64,000 nucleotides of DNA from Megaleporinus macrocephalus (GCA_021613375.1 CM038710.1:29635763-29699762), one strand, 5' to 3'. Positions 50,358 to 62,620 are shown, numbered from the stretch's first letter. A program made the numbers and translations. The notes: generated by a model from the letters alone, not told the origin.

Positions 50358-53300
50358 ATGGCGCAGGAGAACAAGTTCCTAACCATCCCCTCGCAGGAGG
50401 GCCTTTTCGCGGTGGTGAGGACGGAGCGAGGCGCGGTGATGGGCGAAGACGACGAGGACGACAACGGCGACGAGGAAGAGGAGGAGGACGTGCGCTTGAT
50501 CCCGCGCTCCTCTCCCGTGCCCAGGAAGCGCGGCCACTCGCTGGCCGACGAGACGGCAGAGTATATGCGCATTCGCCTCGCGCTGCCCAGCCGTCGCGTG
50601 TCTTTCGCGGACTCGTCGGGCGGTGACCTGGTGGACGTGCGACACTTCGTGCCCTTCGACTCGGACGACGAAGAGGCGGAAGGGGACGACGACGCGCGCT
50701 GGAAGGAGGAGGAGGCCAAGTACCGCAAAGCGTACCGCCAGCCCACGTACCGTGTGCGTACGGACTTCGAGCCGCTGTCCGGCGGCGACCTGGCGCGCGC
50801 CGTGCACGCCAACAAGGCGGAGGTGGAGGGCGTGACGACCGTACCAGGAGAGCCGCTCACCTTCGAAGGCTTGATCCGCGTGCTCAACGTCTCCTTCCAC
50901 AAGTCTGTGTACGTGCGCGCCACGATGGACGGATGGATCACCTACTTCGACTACCCGGCTGATTACGTGCACGGCTCCAGCGACGGTGAGACGGACGGCT
51001 TCTGCGTCAGGCTGTCGTTTTCCGAGCCCTATCTGTTCGACGGAGCACGGATAGACTTCGTCGTGCGCTATGAGACGGCCGACGGGGAGTTCTGGGCGAA
51101 CAACATGGGAAAGAATTACTCGGTCACCCTACAGGTGTCGTATGAGGAAGATGCAGGCCAAGCCAATAAAGTGGATGATGTGGAGCTTAGAGGCATCCTG
51201 AAGCCTCCTAGGTACAGGTAGGTCAAGCAGAGCAGATCAGTGCAGGCTGGCGTGCAGACCTCTGACATAGTGGTCTACCCTTGTGGATTTCTGGCAGTAA
51301 TGCTGTGGTACTGAAATCATGAAGGGATGTCAACATATCTAAATACATATCTGGAAGATTTATACAAAGTCACTTGCGGCCACATACAGAAATGCCTCCA
51401 ACATGCATTCACATCTATGCAACATCATGCAAAATGCTTATTACCCACCTACCCTGGACAGTAACACACAGGTAACATTACAGGTGTGCGTCAAGTCCAC
51501 ATGAGTGAAATATGTCATCACAACAATGCATTTTCCAAAATAACTGTGCTGATGCAGTATAGCATGTTGATATGATGCACACATTTAAATACAGTACATT
51601 CAGTGCATGCCTTTTTCAGGAAAAGCTTAGCTTCCAACACCCTGCAGAGCATCTCGGACACAGTGTTTGTTACTCAGACTGCAGCACTGCGTGTTAACCA
51701 GGTCATTGTGAGATTGGCCTACACATCAGCTCCTCTGTCATGGGCTCTCACCGAGTAATGTGTGATCCCTTCAAGCTATTTCTATGTACAATGAGCTTGC
51801 CATCACATTGTGCGAGGATCGGCGAGCTCTTCCGACAGCAGCGTATATATACACGCGCATCACGTTCACTCCAGCACACAACAACACACACCCCTGAGAA
51901 CGGCAGCTTAGAGGACATAAGGGGTTTGAAAATAGGACAAGGGAGGTGTCGCTTTCCGCCCCGGCGTTCGCAGCCCCTGCACTTAACCTTTTGTAGGGGT
52001 TGCTAGGTGGAGACCACAGTCAAGCAGCAGTCTGTGTCTTCAAACACCACCTCTCCTAGTGATTGTCTTTGTTCCTGAGAAGAAACTCATGCTTTTGATA
52101 GATTACAAAGTGTGATCTGCACTGTGCAGGGTTAAGCAGATCTGAGATTAAAATAAATGGCGTACGCTCCGTTATCCAGCAAGCTTAAAAGATCTTTTGA
52201 CCTTTTCCCAAATGTCAAATGATATTGCTCCATTGCTCCCAGAAGAGCTGTGAGTAAACAGAATACAGCCATAATGTCAAATGTTGTTCAAAACAGTGAA
52301 AGTGTTCCTGTAAGGTTATCACTGAAGAGATCTATCCAGAGCATCATTTAGATTGTTCCACATGCAGTAGGTCTTGAATGCTTTGAAAATGTCTACTTGA
52401 TGCGAAGTGTAAGGAGCTAAAGTTTCTGACAACAGGTAAATCTGACAGCTGTTATTATTGAAGGCCATAAATAAAACACACTGCAGTAGTTATATAGTTC
52501 TTAACTAAATGATTGACTTTGATGAATACCTGTTAATGGTCTTGAATGGTCAAGACTTTTGAGTGGGGGTGGGCAATATGGCCCTACAATAATATCACAA
52601 TATTTTATGGTATTATTGCGGTAACGATACTCTTGGCGATATGACAAAACATTGAATTAAAAAAAAGATTTCAGGAATACACTACTGCAACAAAATGAAA
52701 ATTAAAATGTATTATTGCATACAATATGATATGGCACACCCCTAACTGAGATATTAAAAAATACAAGAATTTTTTATTAGATTGTACCAGAAGTCAATGA
52801 TCCAGAATGTCACGATACTAAATAATGCACTCCAAATATCTCCATATATTCAGGACTGAAGTAAAATGAATGATACTGGACAGATAAAATCTGTCTCTAG
52901 TAGATATAGAATGGGAAATGAGAAAAGTGTGAATGTTTTTTTTGCTAAAAACAGTAAAAAGTAGTACCTTGATGTGATAATTAAGGATGGGTAATATGGC
53001 ACGATATTTCAGGGTATAATATCGTTCACAATATTCAAAAATGTTGCCGATATTATTGTGTATGATACGATATGGCACACCTCTACTTTTGAGTATTCAT
53101 TTTTCAGCAGCCTTGCTCCCACCTTCTGGATGTAAACAGTGATTCGAGACTGCTCTTCATAAACTGCTCATGACCCACATCAGTGTCAGATCACTTAGGT
53201 CCAGCCAGCACTTTCCGAGAAAGGTTCCAATACCGTTTTTTGATATGTGGCAGTAAGTGGTGTGGACCAAACAGGCACATGCCATCAGGTGATTTTTCAT

Positions 53301-55908
53301 ACCTCTTCAGCACATCTTGTGACAGGTCAGGGGTGGAGCATGCATGTTTTACCCCCCTCCCCCATGCCCCAAGCCCACGTCGGATAAACAGGCCGAGACG
53401 TTGAATCTTGGAGGCACACAAAGATGTTCCTATGCAGACAAATGTCACAGGGGTTCTTTCCACTACTTTCGTGTAGCTCCAGCGCGTCTCTTCACGGTCT
53501 TTAACAGTTTGAACTCTTCAGCTCATTGTGTTAGTGCTGGTCTGCACAATTTTAAAACTTTTTTTTTTTCGCAACATTTATACTTCCACATTTAATCGAG
53601 TGCTTAGCTAACCGATTTCGCGACACCCTCTAAATACCCTACATTTTCTGACTGCATTTAAATATGTTGTCCTCTGAGCAAGTAGAGCTGCGCCATGCTG
53701 AGTTAGGTCGCTCATCTCATTAACATAATATTTATACTAAAACTCTGTTGTTTGTGTTCCAGAATGGAGTACGACTATGACTTCTCTCAGGACAAGGATG
53801 AAGGTATGAAAATAGCCAAACCTTCAGCCACGTAGGGGAGGACACTGATTTCCCAACACTAGTTCTGGGTGATAATATTGTCGCGACAGCATCAATATAC
53901 GTTAATATTCTCGTATTGATATTGCACAGTAAAGTATACAAAACAAAATCAAATAAGACTTTTAAATTCTTACAACCACCATACTAGATCTTAGTTGCAG
54001 CAACTGTATGCTTCTGTCTGGTTAACATTCTTAGTTCTCTTTATAGTAATTTAAAGAGAAGAAAAATCTAAACATGCTATATCATCTTCTATTCTTTGTT
54101 AGCATAGTACTCAAAAACAGCACTCCAGAAGCATGAACTAAATATAACTTGATTATTGTGATACATATATTTGGAAAATAGTATTGTATGTCTTTTTATT
54201 GTACATCACATCTTCCTTAATTCATCCGTTATTTGATACAGAGTGCTAAAAGCGAATGACAAGCAACAATTGAATCAGGCTATTTTACAGCATGCTGTTT
54301 GGTTTATTTACAGCTCACTTTGAAGTATCAAGTCTCTGGTCAGCTTCAGATCAGCCTTGATTTGATTTTATGATACAGCATCATATCACCCATGATTTAA
54401 TTTTAGGGGACATGACTGGTACAGAGAGAGAGGCGGCTTTGGCGGCTCCCTCCGCTGTGTGTCCGCTCGTCATTGAACCCGAGATCGACATTGAGGTTGG
54501 TGCTTTCTGCATTAACACCAGACCGCAAAAGGATTATGGTTTAACATTTACACCACACAGGGGATGTCATTAAAGAGAATATACTCCCAAAATATGTAAG
54601 CTGCATAAATGTGTTTCTGGTAATATGAAGGTTATAAAACTATTATTATTAACTATTAAATCTAAATGTCAAAGTGGTTGGTTAAAGTTAGTGACTAGAC
54701 TACTAGTGTGATGAAAGTGTTATGAAGGTTATAAAACTATTATTATTAACTATTAAATGTAAATGTCAAAGTGGTTGGTTAAAGTTAGTGACTAGACTAC
54801 TAGTGTGATGAAAGCGGTGTTCACTTTAGTAGTGAGTAAACTTTTCTGCAGCTTAGCTTAAAAATTATAATTTTAATTATATAGCTATAAAATATCAACT
54901 ATAAAATTATAGAACTATTCAATTTGGTTAAAAAAGTCCAGCCATCGCTGATGTTTTTCCTGCATGTAATATATTCAGTTTTAATTCCTTGTATTTGAAA
55001 TTGTAAACAATTCTATAGACATTGCTCCATTTGTTTGGAAATTTCTCTCATTTGCATTCTTGGGCTGGAATAATGCATTTAGACAGTGTTTATGTGTTCA
55101 ACATTAGTTTAAGTAGGACAATACCCAATATTAATGTTTTGGAACAACAGACCTACAGTACTGTGCAAAAAAACAAATCTTATTATTTATTACATTCCTT
55201 CATTGCTTTCAATTCTTTAAAGAAACCTGTGGAAATATTTTTTCACACCTTTACAGTCCAATTTCTCACGATGGAAGTAATCCTAAGTACATTCAGTGCT
55301 GTTGAGGTCTGCACTCAGTTGAGGTGGTCAGTCCATTGTTTTGAGGACACCCGCAGCTTCTTTGTTTATTTTTGTGTTTACTTTTCTCAGTTTCTTTAAC
55401 AGTTTCTTGTCAGATACACATCCTTTCATACCTTTCATAGTGTCGAGTTGTCTTCTTACAGTGGAGGGGTGAAAAAAAACACCTGAGGATTTTTTTTCTG
55501 ATCTGAAACAGGAGTGGAGCTTTATTTTCCCCTCACTCAAAGACGAAAGCTTTAGGCGCTGTTTATTTGATGGTGACAGTTTTAGTGGCCTACCAAGTTC
55601 TTAAGCCCTTTAAATGTTTTAAATATTTTTTTAAAATTCCATGTTTGGATTATTTTATATCTAATCTCTTCAGAAATATCTTCTGAATAATAAAGCTCCT
55701 TTAGCCATTCTATTTGGCAAACGTGACATTTGCACAGTACTGCAGATGAAACATTGTGTCCAATGCATCTATGTGAAGACATAATAATTTGCTTTATTAT
55801 AAGATTTTTTTCTACATCATGTTCGAGTGATTAATAAAGAGATTTTTATCTTATTTGCTTGTTTATATTTTTTTTTATCTGAAATACATTTATATATGAG
55901 TAATTAGG

Positions 55909-55976
<68 letters not shown>

Positions 55977-58900
55977 AAATCTGTCTTAACTTTTTAATGT
56001 AAGTCAATGAAACTAGAAATTTTTCCAACATATTTTGGAGCATTTCTATTGGTCCATTCATCATAAAACTTTCACAGGATACAAAGAACGTCCGTTGTGT
56101 TCAAATACAACAGAAAAATACAAATTGACAGCAGACATGGAGATACATGTATATATATGCATTTTAGTGACCTTTTATTTAGGGCTGTTGTGTGCATAAG
56201 GCTTAATTCAGTCCTCATCTTATAGTTTTATATAAGTTTTCCTGTTTCCTGTCAAACGTAAATTGTCTGTACACCAGCTGTGGACACACCAAGCATTAAA
56301 ATTAAACTTTAACCCACTGTTTGCACATTTAATACTAACTTGATAACAATAACAATTTATTGGACCACCCAACATCAGTTTACTTACAGCTCATTTGGAA
56401 GGTCTGACAGAGTTCAGTGATTATTATTATGGTGATAGTTTTTATTGTGAGTTAAAGTGACCTATGAAGTGACAAAGGACAACATGTACCACATTTTTCA
56501 CTGACTTTCTTCAGTTGGCTTCATATGCTGTGACTCTTTTGGCAGACCATAGCCAGTCAGATTTTCTATTGTGTTGTATTTATACAGTAATGTAATTAAT
56601 AGTCATTTTGTTTTGCTTTTCCACCTGAACAGCTCATTGAAGCTTCAGCAAGATCTTAGGTAATGAGCACGCTGCACGCTAACCCTTCACCCTGCTGTTG
56701 GCATCTTTTTTTTTTTCATCATATTTTATGTAACATGCATCCTGTATAATGTCTTCTCATGCATTGTAGTTAGATGACTTACAATGTCAAAAATGGAAAT
56801 ATATATAAAATATATATTTTGTAATTGAAAAGTTATTGTACAAATTAGGCAAGCAGTAAAACAAAGTTAAACCTAGAAACAACAGCATAAATACGCTTGC
56901 ATTCAGTATGTGAGCTAAGTGGCCTATTGGATGTTTCCTTTGACTTTTTATACAACCTACACGAGGAACATATTGCTCTTAAAAGCACGAACATTTTGTA
57001 CTGAAAATGAGGAAACGTGCCGTTGGGGGGAAAAAACCTTTGCTTCGTTCATCTTGTACTTCTATGTTGATTTTGTTTATTGGTTCTTTATTTTTACATT
57101 ATCTCACATACATACGTCATCATTCTAAACCACATTGCATGCCATGTTCAGTGTTCACTAAATGTTTAAAGGCTAAAGCACTCAGATCATTCCTTAATGC
57201 TTGTTGTTAAACAGGTTATCTGTGAAGGTCACAGTCGCCTGAAGCTACTTTTTAGACTTTGTTTCCCACTTTCCCTCCTGCCTTCACTGCATCTCAAGAC
57301 CTTACGCTCTCAGTGCCATGGGGACTGGAACAACATCACAGTATTAAAAGCTGTTGTTTGCTGAAGGCAGTTTAGATAAAGTAGAACACCTTGTTTAAAA
57401 GCTTTACCAGATTTACTAAACTTTATCTTTCCAAAAAATAATTTATTAAATTAATGAACCAGCAAGAAGATGAATGTGGAACTGGGAGGCTATGAACAGA
57501 GCTGTGTAATTTAGTAAGGGGTTGATTTTACAAAGAAAATGAAGTTCTTTTTAGTTATAATCCCCTTTCCAAAAATAGGGGGAGGCTGTGCAAAGAGTAA
57601 ATTAAAACAGAAGAAATTTAAACCCTTATTTAAATGTAGCAGTACAAGGCAATCTATTGAATGTTGAAACAGAATTTTTTATTGTTTATATAAACAATAT
57701 ATAAACAATGTATATTTACAATTTGAATTTGATGCCGACAGCATGTTTCAAGAAAATTGGGATTTGGTTGACAAAAACTGATAGAGCGCAATTGTGGAAT
57801 GCTAAAAAAACATCTCACAAAGTTAATTGGCAACAGGTCAGTAATAGCAAGGAACATTAATATCATGCATACATAAATGTCATTACAAGATATAGAGAAT
57901 CTGGAGAATATATTGTTAAAAGTATTCACTCACCCATCCAAACCATTGAATTCAGGTGTTCCAATCACTTCCATGGCCACAGGACCAAGCACCTAGGCAT
58001 GCAGACTGCTTCTACAAACATTTGTGAAAGAACGGGTGGCTCTCAGGAGCTCAGTGAACTCCAGGGTGGTACCATTATAGGATGCCACTTGTGCAACAAG
58101 CCAAGTAGTGAAGTTTCCTCGCTCCTCAGCTCAACTCAGCTATGAAGTGGTAGGCCACATAAAAAGACAGAGTGGGGTCAGGCCTTTGCAGTAGTACACA
58201 GAGGTCACAGATTTTCTGCAGTCAGTCGCTACAAACCTCCAACCCTTATGTGGCCTTTAGATTAACTCGAGAACTGAGCATAGAGACCTTCATGGAATGG
58301 GTTTCCATGGCTGAGCAGTTGCATTCAAGCCTGACATAACCAAGCGCAGTGCAAAGTGTCGGATGCAGTGGTGTAAAGCAGTCTGCCACTGGTGATGACG
58401 TGTTCTCTGGAGTGACGAATCACGCTTCTCCATCTGGCAATCCGATGGATAAGTCTAAGTTTGGCAGTTGCCAGGAGAACGGTACTTGTCTGACTGAATT
58501 GTGCCAAGTGTAAAGTTTGGTGGAGGGGGGATTATGGTGCCAGGTTTTTCAGGCGGTAGGCTCGGCCCCTTAGTTTCAGTAATAGGAACTCTTAATGCTT
58601 TGTGCTCCCAACATTGTGGAAAGAGTTTGGGGACGGCCTCTTCCTGTTCCAACATGACTGAGCACCATAAAGACATGGATGAGTGAGTTCGGTGTGGAAG
58701 AACTTGACTGGCCTCACCAGAGTCCTGACCTTTGGGATGAATTACTGAAGCCAGGCCAACAGCAGTGTCTGACTTCACAAATAAACACACTCCTAAATCT
58801 TGTGGAAAGCCTTCCCTGAATAGTTAAAGCTGTTATAGCTGCAAAGGGTGGGCCAACATCATATTAAACCCTAGGGATTAAGAATTGGATGTCACTCAGG

Positions 58901-61900
58901 TTCTTATGCATGTGAAGGCAGATGAGTGAATACTTTTGGCAATATAGTGCATGTATGACTGTCAAGTGTAGTCAATACCAGCCCAATAATTATTATTGCT
59001 GGAGACAAATCAGGTGGTGTTTTTTAAAACTCACTGGTAAAACACCCTCATGGGAAAAAGAAAGTAATGATACTTACTCTGTAAGTATGTTTGTGTGAAT
59101 GACAGAAGGCTAAATATTACAAATATATATAAATATACATTTATATGTAGATTCTGTAATTAAACCTAGCTAGCATCTCCATTCAAATATTGGCCATTTA
59201 ATCAGTTTCTCTTACCATGTAGTTACTGACTGTAGCCATGCTTTGGAAAGTTTAAGTCATCCTTTACAGTGTAAAGACAGGTACTGTCCAGGTACCTATC
59301 ATCCCCCCAAGATACAAACAGTGTAAACACATCCTCAAAGATAAAATATGGTCCCTCAGGTTTATTTGTATACTGTAAATGGGATTTTACAAATTCACTT
59401 TCCAAGGGGAAATGACTACAGATGCTTTTAGAATGTGAAGTTTATAAGTAGTTTATAACAATAAACCCAGTTATAAAGAAGTCGGGATGGTGTGTGAAAT
59501 GCTAATATGAACAGAAAGCAGTGATAAGGAAGTACTGTTTAACTTGCATTAAAATAAAACAATACAAAAACACAGTGTTAAATGTTTAACCATTTTTTTG
59601 TAATTACATACGCAAGATGCCTAAAACACATTCCAAAATAAGTTTGGACAGGAGCATGTTTACCACTGTGTTACATCACCTTTCCTATTAACAATGTTTT
59701 AGTTTCACGAATGAAGATACTAACTGATCCAGACAGCAGAGTTGTTTTGGCATTATTCTGCTAAGCAGTACAACCGCACGGGGCCCTGGTTGTTGAATTT
59801 ATGACATTAAAGATATGTTTTCCACTAGAGACAGACATGGAAGGATTGCAAGTAAGCCAGTCTAGCAACAGCGCTTTATGATTACGCAGCCATGCTGCTG
59901 TAACATGCAGAATGTGGCTTGGTGTGGTCTTGTAGAAAGAAGTATTGGTGTCCCTGAAAAAGACGGCATCTAGAAGGCAGCATATGTTTCTTTCAAAGAT
60001 GTACATGCTGCCCACTAAAAACCTTCGTATCATGATAACTGCTAGCTGTTTAACTTTAGGCTAGTGACAATCTGGATGATCATTTTCTCCCACATTTGGC
60101 CTGGAGAACAAAACATCCAATATTTGTATTAAAAATCTGAAAGGTTGACTCGTTAAACCACTGTACACATTTCCACTGTGCGTCAGAGCATGAGCAACAT
60201 TGTTTCTGGATGATGCAGTCTTAACTTGCATTTGTAGATGCAGCAATTGGTTCCTTAGCATGTGTGGTCATATCCATCACAGGATCAAGGGTCACAGATA
60301 TTTGCGATTTTCTGGCTTTTTCTTTACACATGTTCTGATTATCTGAATCTGTTGGTGATATAATGCATGGAAGAGGGTAAAATACCTAAATCCTTGCAAT
60401 AAAATGTTTAAAATCCTGATGCATGGTTGGCCAAGTGGCGAGCCTTGACCTGTTCTCGCTTATACAGGACAAGCTGTTTCCAGGATGCTCCTTTTATACT
60501 TAAGCATAACTGCATTACCTGCTTTTGAACATTTCACAATGTTTTTAGTCTTAAATTGCTCCTGTTCCAACATTTTTTTGGGATGTGTTGCAGGCATTAA
60601 TTTCAGAATGAGTGTATTTATACAAAAAGCTTAAAAGTTGGTTTAAACACTATATATGTTGTCTTGGTACTGTTTTATTTTTTTTAAATACAGCTCAAAT
60701 TAGGTTCATATATCACTGTTTTTAAGTTTTATTTGTATTTTACTACTATCAGAATGTTTTGGAATTGGAATAGTATTTTATGCTCAAAGATACTGAAAAC
60801 AGGTCTATGAAGGCACCACCCTTCAGCATTTGAGTACAGCATTTGTACTCTAAAATTACACTTTTCTTACTAGGTTACTTTATTAGACACACCATGTTGG
60901 TACACTGTGTATGTGCACAGTTTGAGACTATAACTTCAAAATTTTGGTCTTTTATTGGTGCCAAGTTTCTGAGCTCATCACCATTTTTGTCTAGATAATA
61001 TTGGGTGGCATACCATTTTAACCCTTGTACCAACACACACTATCATGCCACTTGTTTTCACTAACATTAACCCTTACTTTATAAACAAACAATATCTGGT
61101 TGGTAGTGTTGCGTTAGTGTTCTCTTTTCATTCATTCATTGATAAATGGAGTAGATGGCAGCTGACGAATTGTCCAGCAATGGATGGGCTACAGCCGGTA
61201 GTTGAATTCCTTTTAACGCTTGTCTATTTGGTTGCAGGTTGTTGAGGCTTTGCCCAGTTCTCCCCCTAATACCAGAGGAGACCCCATTTCAGCAGAAGGT
61301 TCTCTGCCCAGTGTCGAAGATTCCTCTGATGAACATCTTCTGCAAGATTCAGCTGCAGACCATCCAGAAATGGTTGTCCAAGCCATTGAGTCACTGTTAC
61401 CCACTGAGAACTTGCCTGAGACAGTTCAGCAATTTAAGGAGATACAGCCTGAAGTCCCAGAAAAAGTCCCATCTCACTCTGACAGACCCCACATTATTAA
61501 AACAGTGGTAGATGAAGGTGATGTTGAGGTTTCTACCAGTACTGACAAATTCTTTTCCCTGAGGCAAGACGATTCTCAGTCAGAAATTTCCATCCAAGTG
61601 CCTTGTGACTCAGACATAGCCCTGTCAGCCATGTACCCCAGTGTCCAACATGTGAGAGAAGAAGAGTCAGAAGAATTAAAAGAAGAGAGAGAACCTGAAG
61701 AAAAAACAAAGCTAGAAATGGTTGAGATTGAAACACCAATGCAAGATCAAGCAGTTGATCAAGTGGAAGTTCATAAGACTGAAAGATCCTTGCAAGTACT
61801 GCGAGAGCCAGTATGGCAATGGCCCTTCAAGGAGATGAGTGTTGGCAGTGCAAGTCAAGATAGAAGCAACCATCATGTATGTCAAGTTGCAAAGATGCCA

Positions 61901-62620
61901 AGCTTAGAGAGTCCTTCCGTTGAGGAACCTGAAACGTATGCAACAAAATATAACGCTACAGTCAGAAGTGAAACCAGCAGTGAGAATGAAGCAAGTTTGA
62001 CGGTGGAGAGTGCCCAGGCAGGTGGGGAAGTAGTACCAGGCATCACACCTATATGTATATGTCATCCATTTGAAGTCACCCACCAATGGCCAGCAGGAGA
62101 GGACTTAGAGACCCATAGTCTCCCAATTACATCTAACCCTGAGGTATCAGTACATCACCAACAAAAACAAGGGCAGGGGACTGTACTACAGAAGTTGCCT
62201 GCCATTCTTTGTGTGGATGCAGACACTCCACCTGCCTCTGAGACAACGCCTCTCAATGAGGATGCTCTAGTCTTGCCATCGAATATTAAAACTAAAACCA
62301 GCGTTGAAGCAGAGTCACAGAAAGACATGGACAGAGACTTTTGCTCAACAGAGGATGAACTGGTAACCTGTACAGAATTTGAAGAGGAATTTAAATTGTT
62401 CCATGGTCTTCCCCTTCAGACCCAGGAGAACCTTGAAAGCCAGCTTTCACTGCCTTGTAAGACCTTAGAAGTCCCTTCTGCCCAGTCGGAGGTGGTGCTA
62501 GGCCAGGCTGTGATCTTATCTATTGTTGTCCTCTGTGTTGCTGTCTGCCTGGTTGTTGGGTTCCATGAACCCAGCATCTTCCTTGTCTTGGGACTGTTCT
62601 TAGTCTCCCTCTGTTTCTGA
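50358..62620 (+). CDS. ppp1r3f: Protein phosphatase 1 regulatory subunit 3F, complete, 4 exons
   Basis: Glycogen-targeting subunit that brings the PP1 catalytic subunit to glycogen and its enzymes. Exons: 50358-51217, 53763-53803, 54407-54495, 61238-62620. Junction phases are 2, 1 and 0, all GT/AG; the product is 790 aa (human PPP1R3F 799). The ATG at 50358 has G at -3 and +4. RVSF at 80-83 is the RVxF motif that docks PP1. An acidic stretch (about 29-44) precedes it. The CBM21 carbohydrate-binding domain spans about 165-258, with VLNVSFHKSVYVR, DGWITYFDYPADY and FWANNMGKNYSV, matching the WxNNxxxNY glycogen-binding pattern. Residues 331-745 (last exon) are acidic, Glu/Ser-rich and apparently disordered. 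The last 40 residues are strongly hydrophobic (AVILSIVVLCVAVCLVVGF and IFLVLGLFLVSLCF), a C-terminal membrane anchor. Exon 1 is very GC-rich while the last exon is not. The large third intron holds Tc1 remnants. Confidence 0.93.
51835..51870 (+). promoter_or_regulatory. TATA-like motif in ppp1r3f intron 1
   Basis: GCGTATATATACACGCGC (from about 51841) offers a strong TATA-like box in a CpG-bearing, non-repetitive block (51720-51990) of the first intron. It could mark an internal promoter or enhancer. No coding start downstream would make an obvious alternative N-terminus, so the call is tentative. Confidence 0.2.
52565..53085. repeat. 'gggcaatatggc ... acgatatt' dispersed repeats in intron 1
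   Basis: Two related blocks (about 52565-52740 and 52980-53085) contain 'gggcaatatggc', 'ggtattattgcggtaacgata' and 'acgatatggcacacc'. This phrase family recurs across fish genomes as a non-autonomous repeat. A weaker relative lies near 53855-53925. Confidence 0.45.
54624..54815. repeat. Recent 97-bp tandem duplication in ppp1r3f intron 3
   Basis: The unit beginning 'tatgaaggttataaaactat' at 54624 repeats immediately at 54721 and runs to 'gtgtgatgaaag'. Only one internal substitution (aaatCtaaatg versus aaatGtaaatg) separates the copies. The near-identity indicates a young event, about 130 bp downstream of the exon 3 donor. Confidence 0.9.
55153..55746 (-). mobile_element. Non-autonomous Tc1-like element with inverted ends
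   Basis: 'ctacagtactgtgcaaa' at 55153 is matched in inverse by 'tttgcacagtactgcag' at 55729-55745. The 594-bp body contains 'gttgaggtctg', the complement of decayed Tc1 transposase sequence, but has no open frame. It is related to the copy at 8950-9712. Confidence 0.7.
55912..55974. repeat. (TA)n microsatellite
   Basis: An uninterrupted TA run of about 62 bp, abutting a copy of the short inverted-repeat element. Confidence 0.95.
55975..56160. mobile_element. Short inverted-repeat element, copy 4
   Basis: 'aaaatctgtcttaactttttaatg', 'attttggagcatttctattggtccattcatca' and 'gacatggagatacatg' align with the element at 6711-6970 in the same order. The left end is replaced by the (TA)n tract. Confidence 0.6.
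56633..56659 (+). other. Candidate 27-nt cassette exon of ppp1r3f ending in a stop codon
   Basis: A strong pyrimidine tract and acceptor (cttttccacctgaacag) are followed by 27 bases and a good donor (TTAG|GTAATG). Read in the phase left by exon 3 (phase 0), the insert encodes LIEASARS and then TAG, the stop being its last codon. Inclusion would give a protein of about 338 residues that keeps the PP1 motif and CBM21 but lacks the long acidic region and membrane anchor. The stop lies at the last exon junction, so nonsense-mediated decay by the 50-nt rule would not be expected. Skipping gives the normal full-length protein. It could be chance. Confidence 0.35.
57715..57908 (+). mobile_element. 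5' fragment of a Tc1-like transposon
   Basis: 'tttgatgccgacagcatgtttcaa', 'gtggaatgctaaaaaaacatc' and 'ttaattggcaacaggt' form the 5' end of a large fish Tc1 family. They are followed after a deletion by 'agagaatctggaga' from its transposase DNA-binding region. The fragment stops where the next transposon (57909) begins. An opposite-strand copy of the same family lies at 59600-60625. Confidence 0.6.
57909..58949 (+). pseudogene. Tc1-like transposon with broken transposase
   Basis: The left end 'tattgttaaaagtattcactca' and the right end 'tgagtgaatacttttggcaata' are inverted repeats, so the copy is bounded. Inside, transposase remnants read 'ctctggagtgacgaatcacgcttctcc' (the W-S-D-E-S-R-F segment holding a catalytic Asp) and VKFGGGGIMVPGF. 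Later come 'ttccaacatgactg' (Q-H-D) and a tail 'gctgttatagctgcaaagggtgg'. Deletions remove parts of the DNA-binding and catalytic regions, and stops interrupt every frame. It lies in the last intron of ppp1r3f. Confidence 0.8.
59600..60625 (-). pseudogene. Tc1-like transposon, reverse orientation, decayed
   Basis: 'aaaacacattccaaaataagtttggaca' at the left and 'ttttttgggatgtgttgcaggc' at the right are inverted ends of the family represented at 57715. Minus-strand remnants include the 'ccacattctgca.gttacagcagcatggct' region and 'tacaaatgcaagttaag', with several internal deletions and stops. It lies in ppp1r3f intron 3, 0.6 kb before the last exon. Confidence 0.7.

Noticed and set aside
50186..50972. 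Minus-strand open frames of 251 and 197 residues
   Set aside because: They are antisense to ppp1r3f exon 1; the plus strand carries the RVSF motif and CBM21 domain, and the antisense peptides resemble nothing.
58501..58686. Small plus-strand open frame VKFGGGGIMVPGF as a host gene
   Set aside because: It is a piece of broken Tc1 transposase bounded by inverted terminal repeats.
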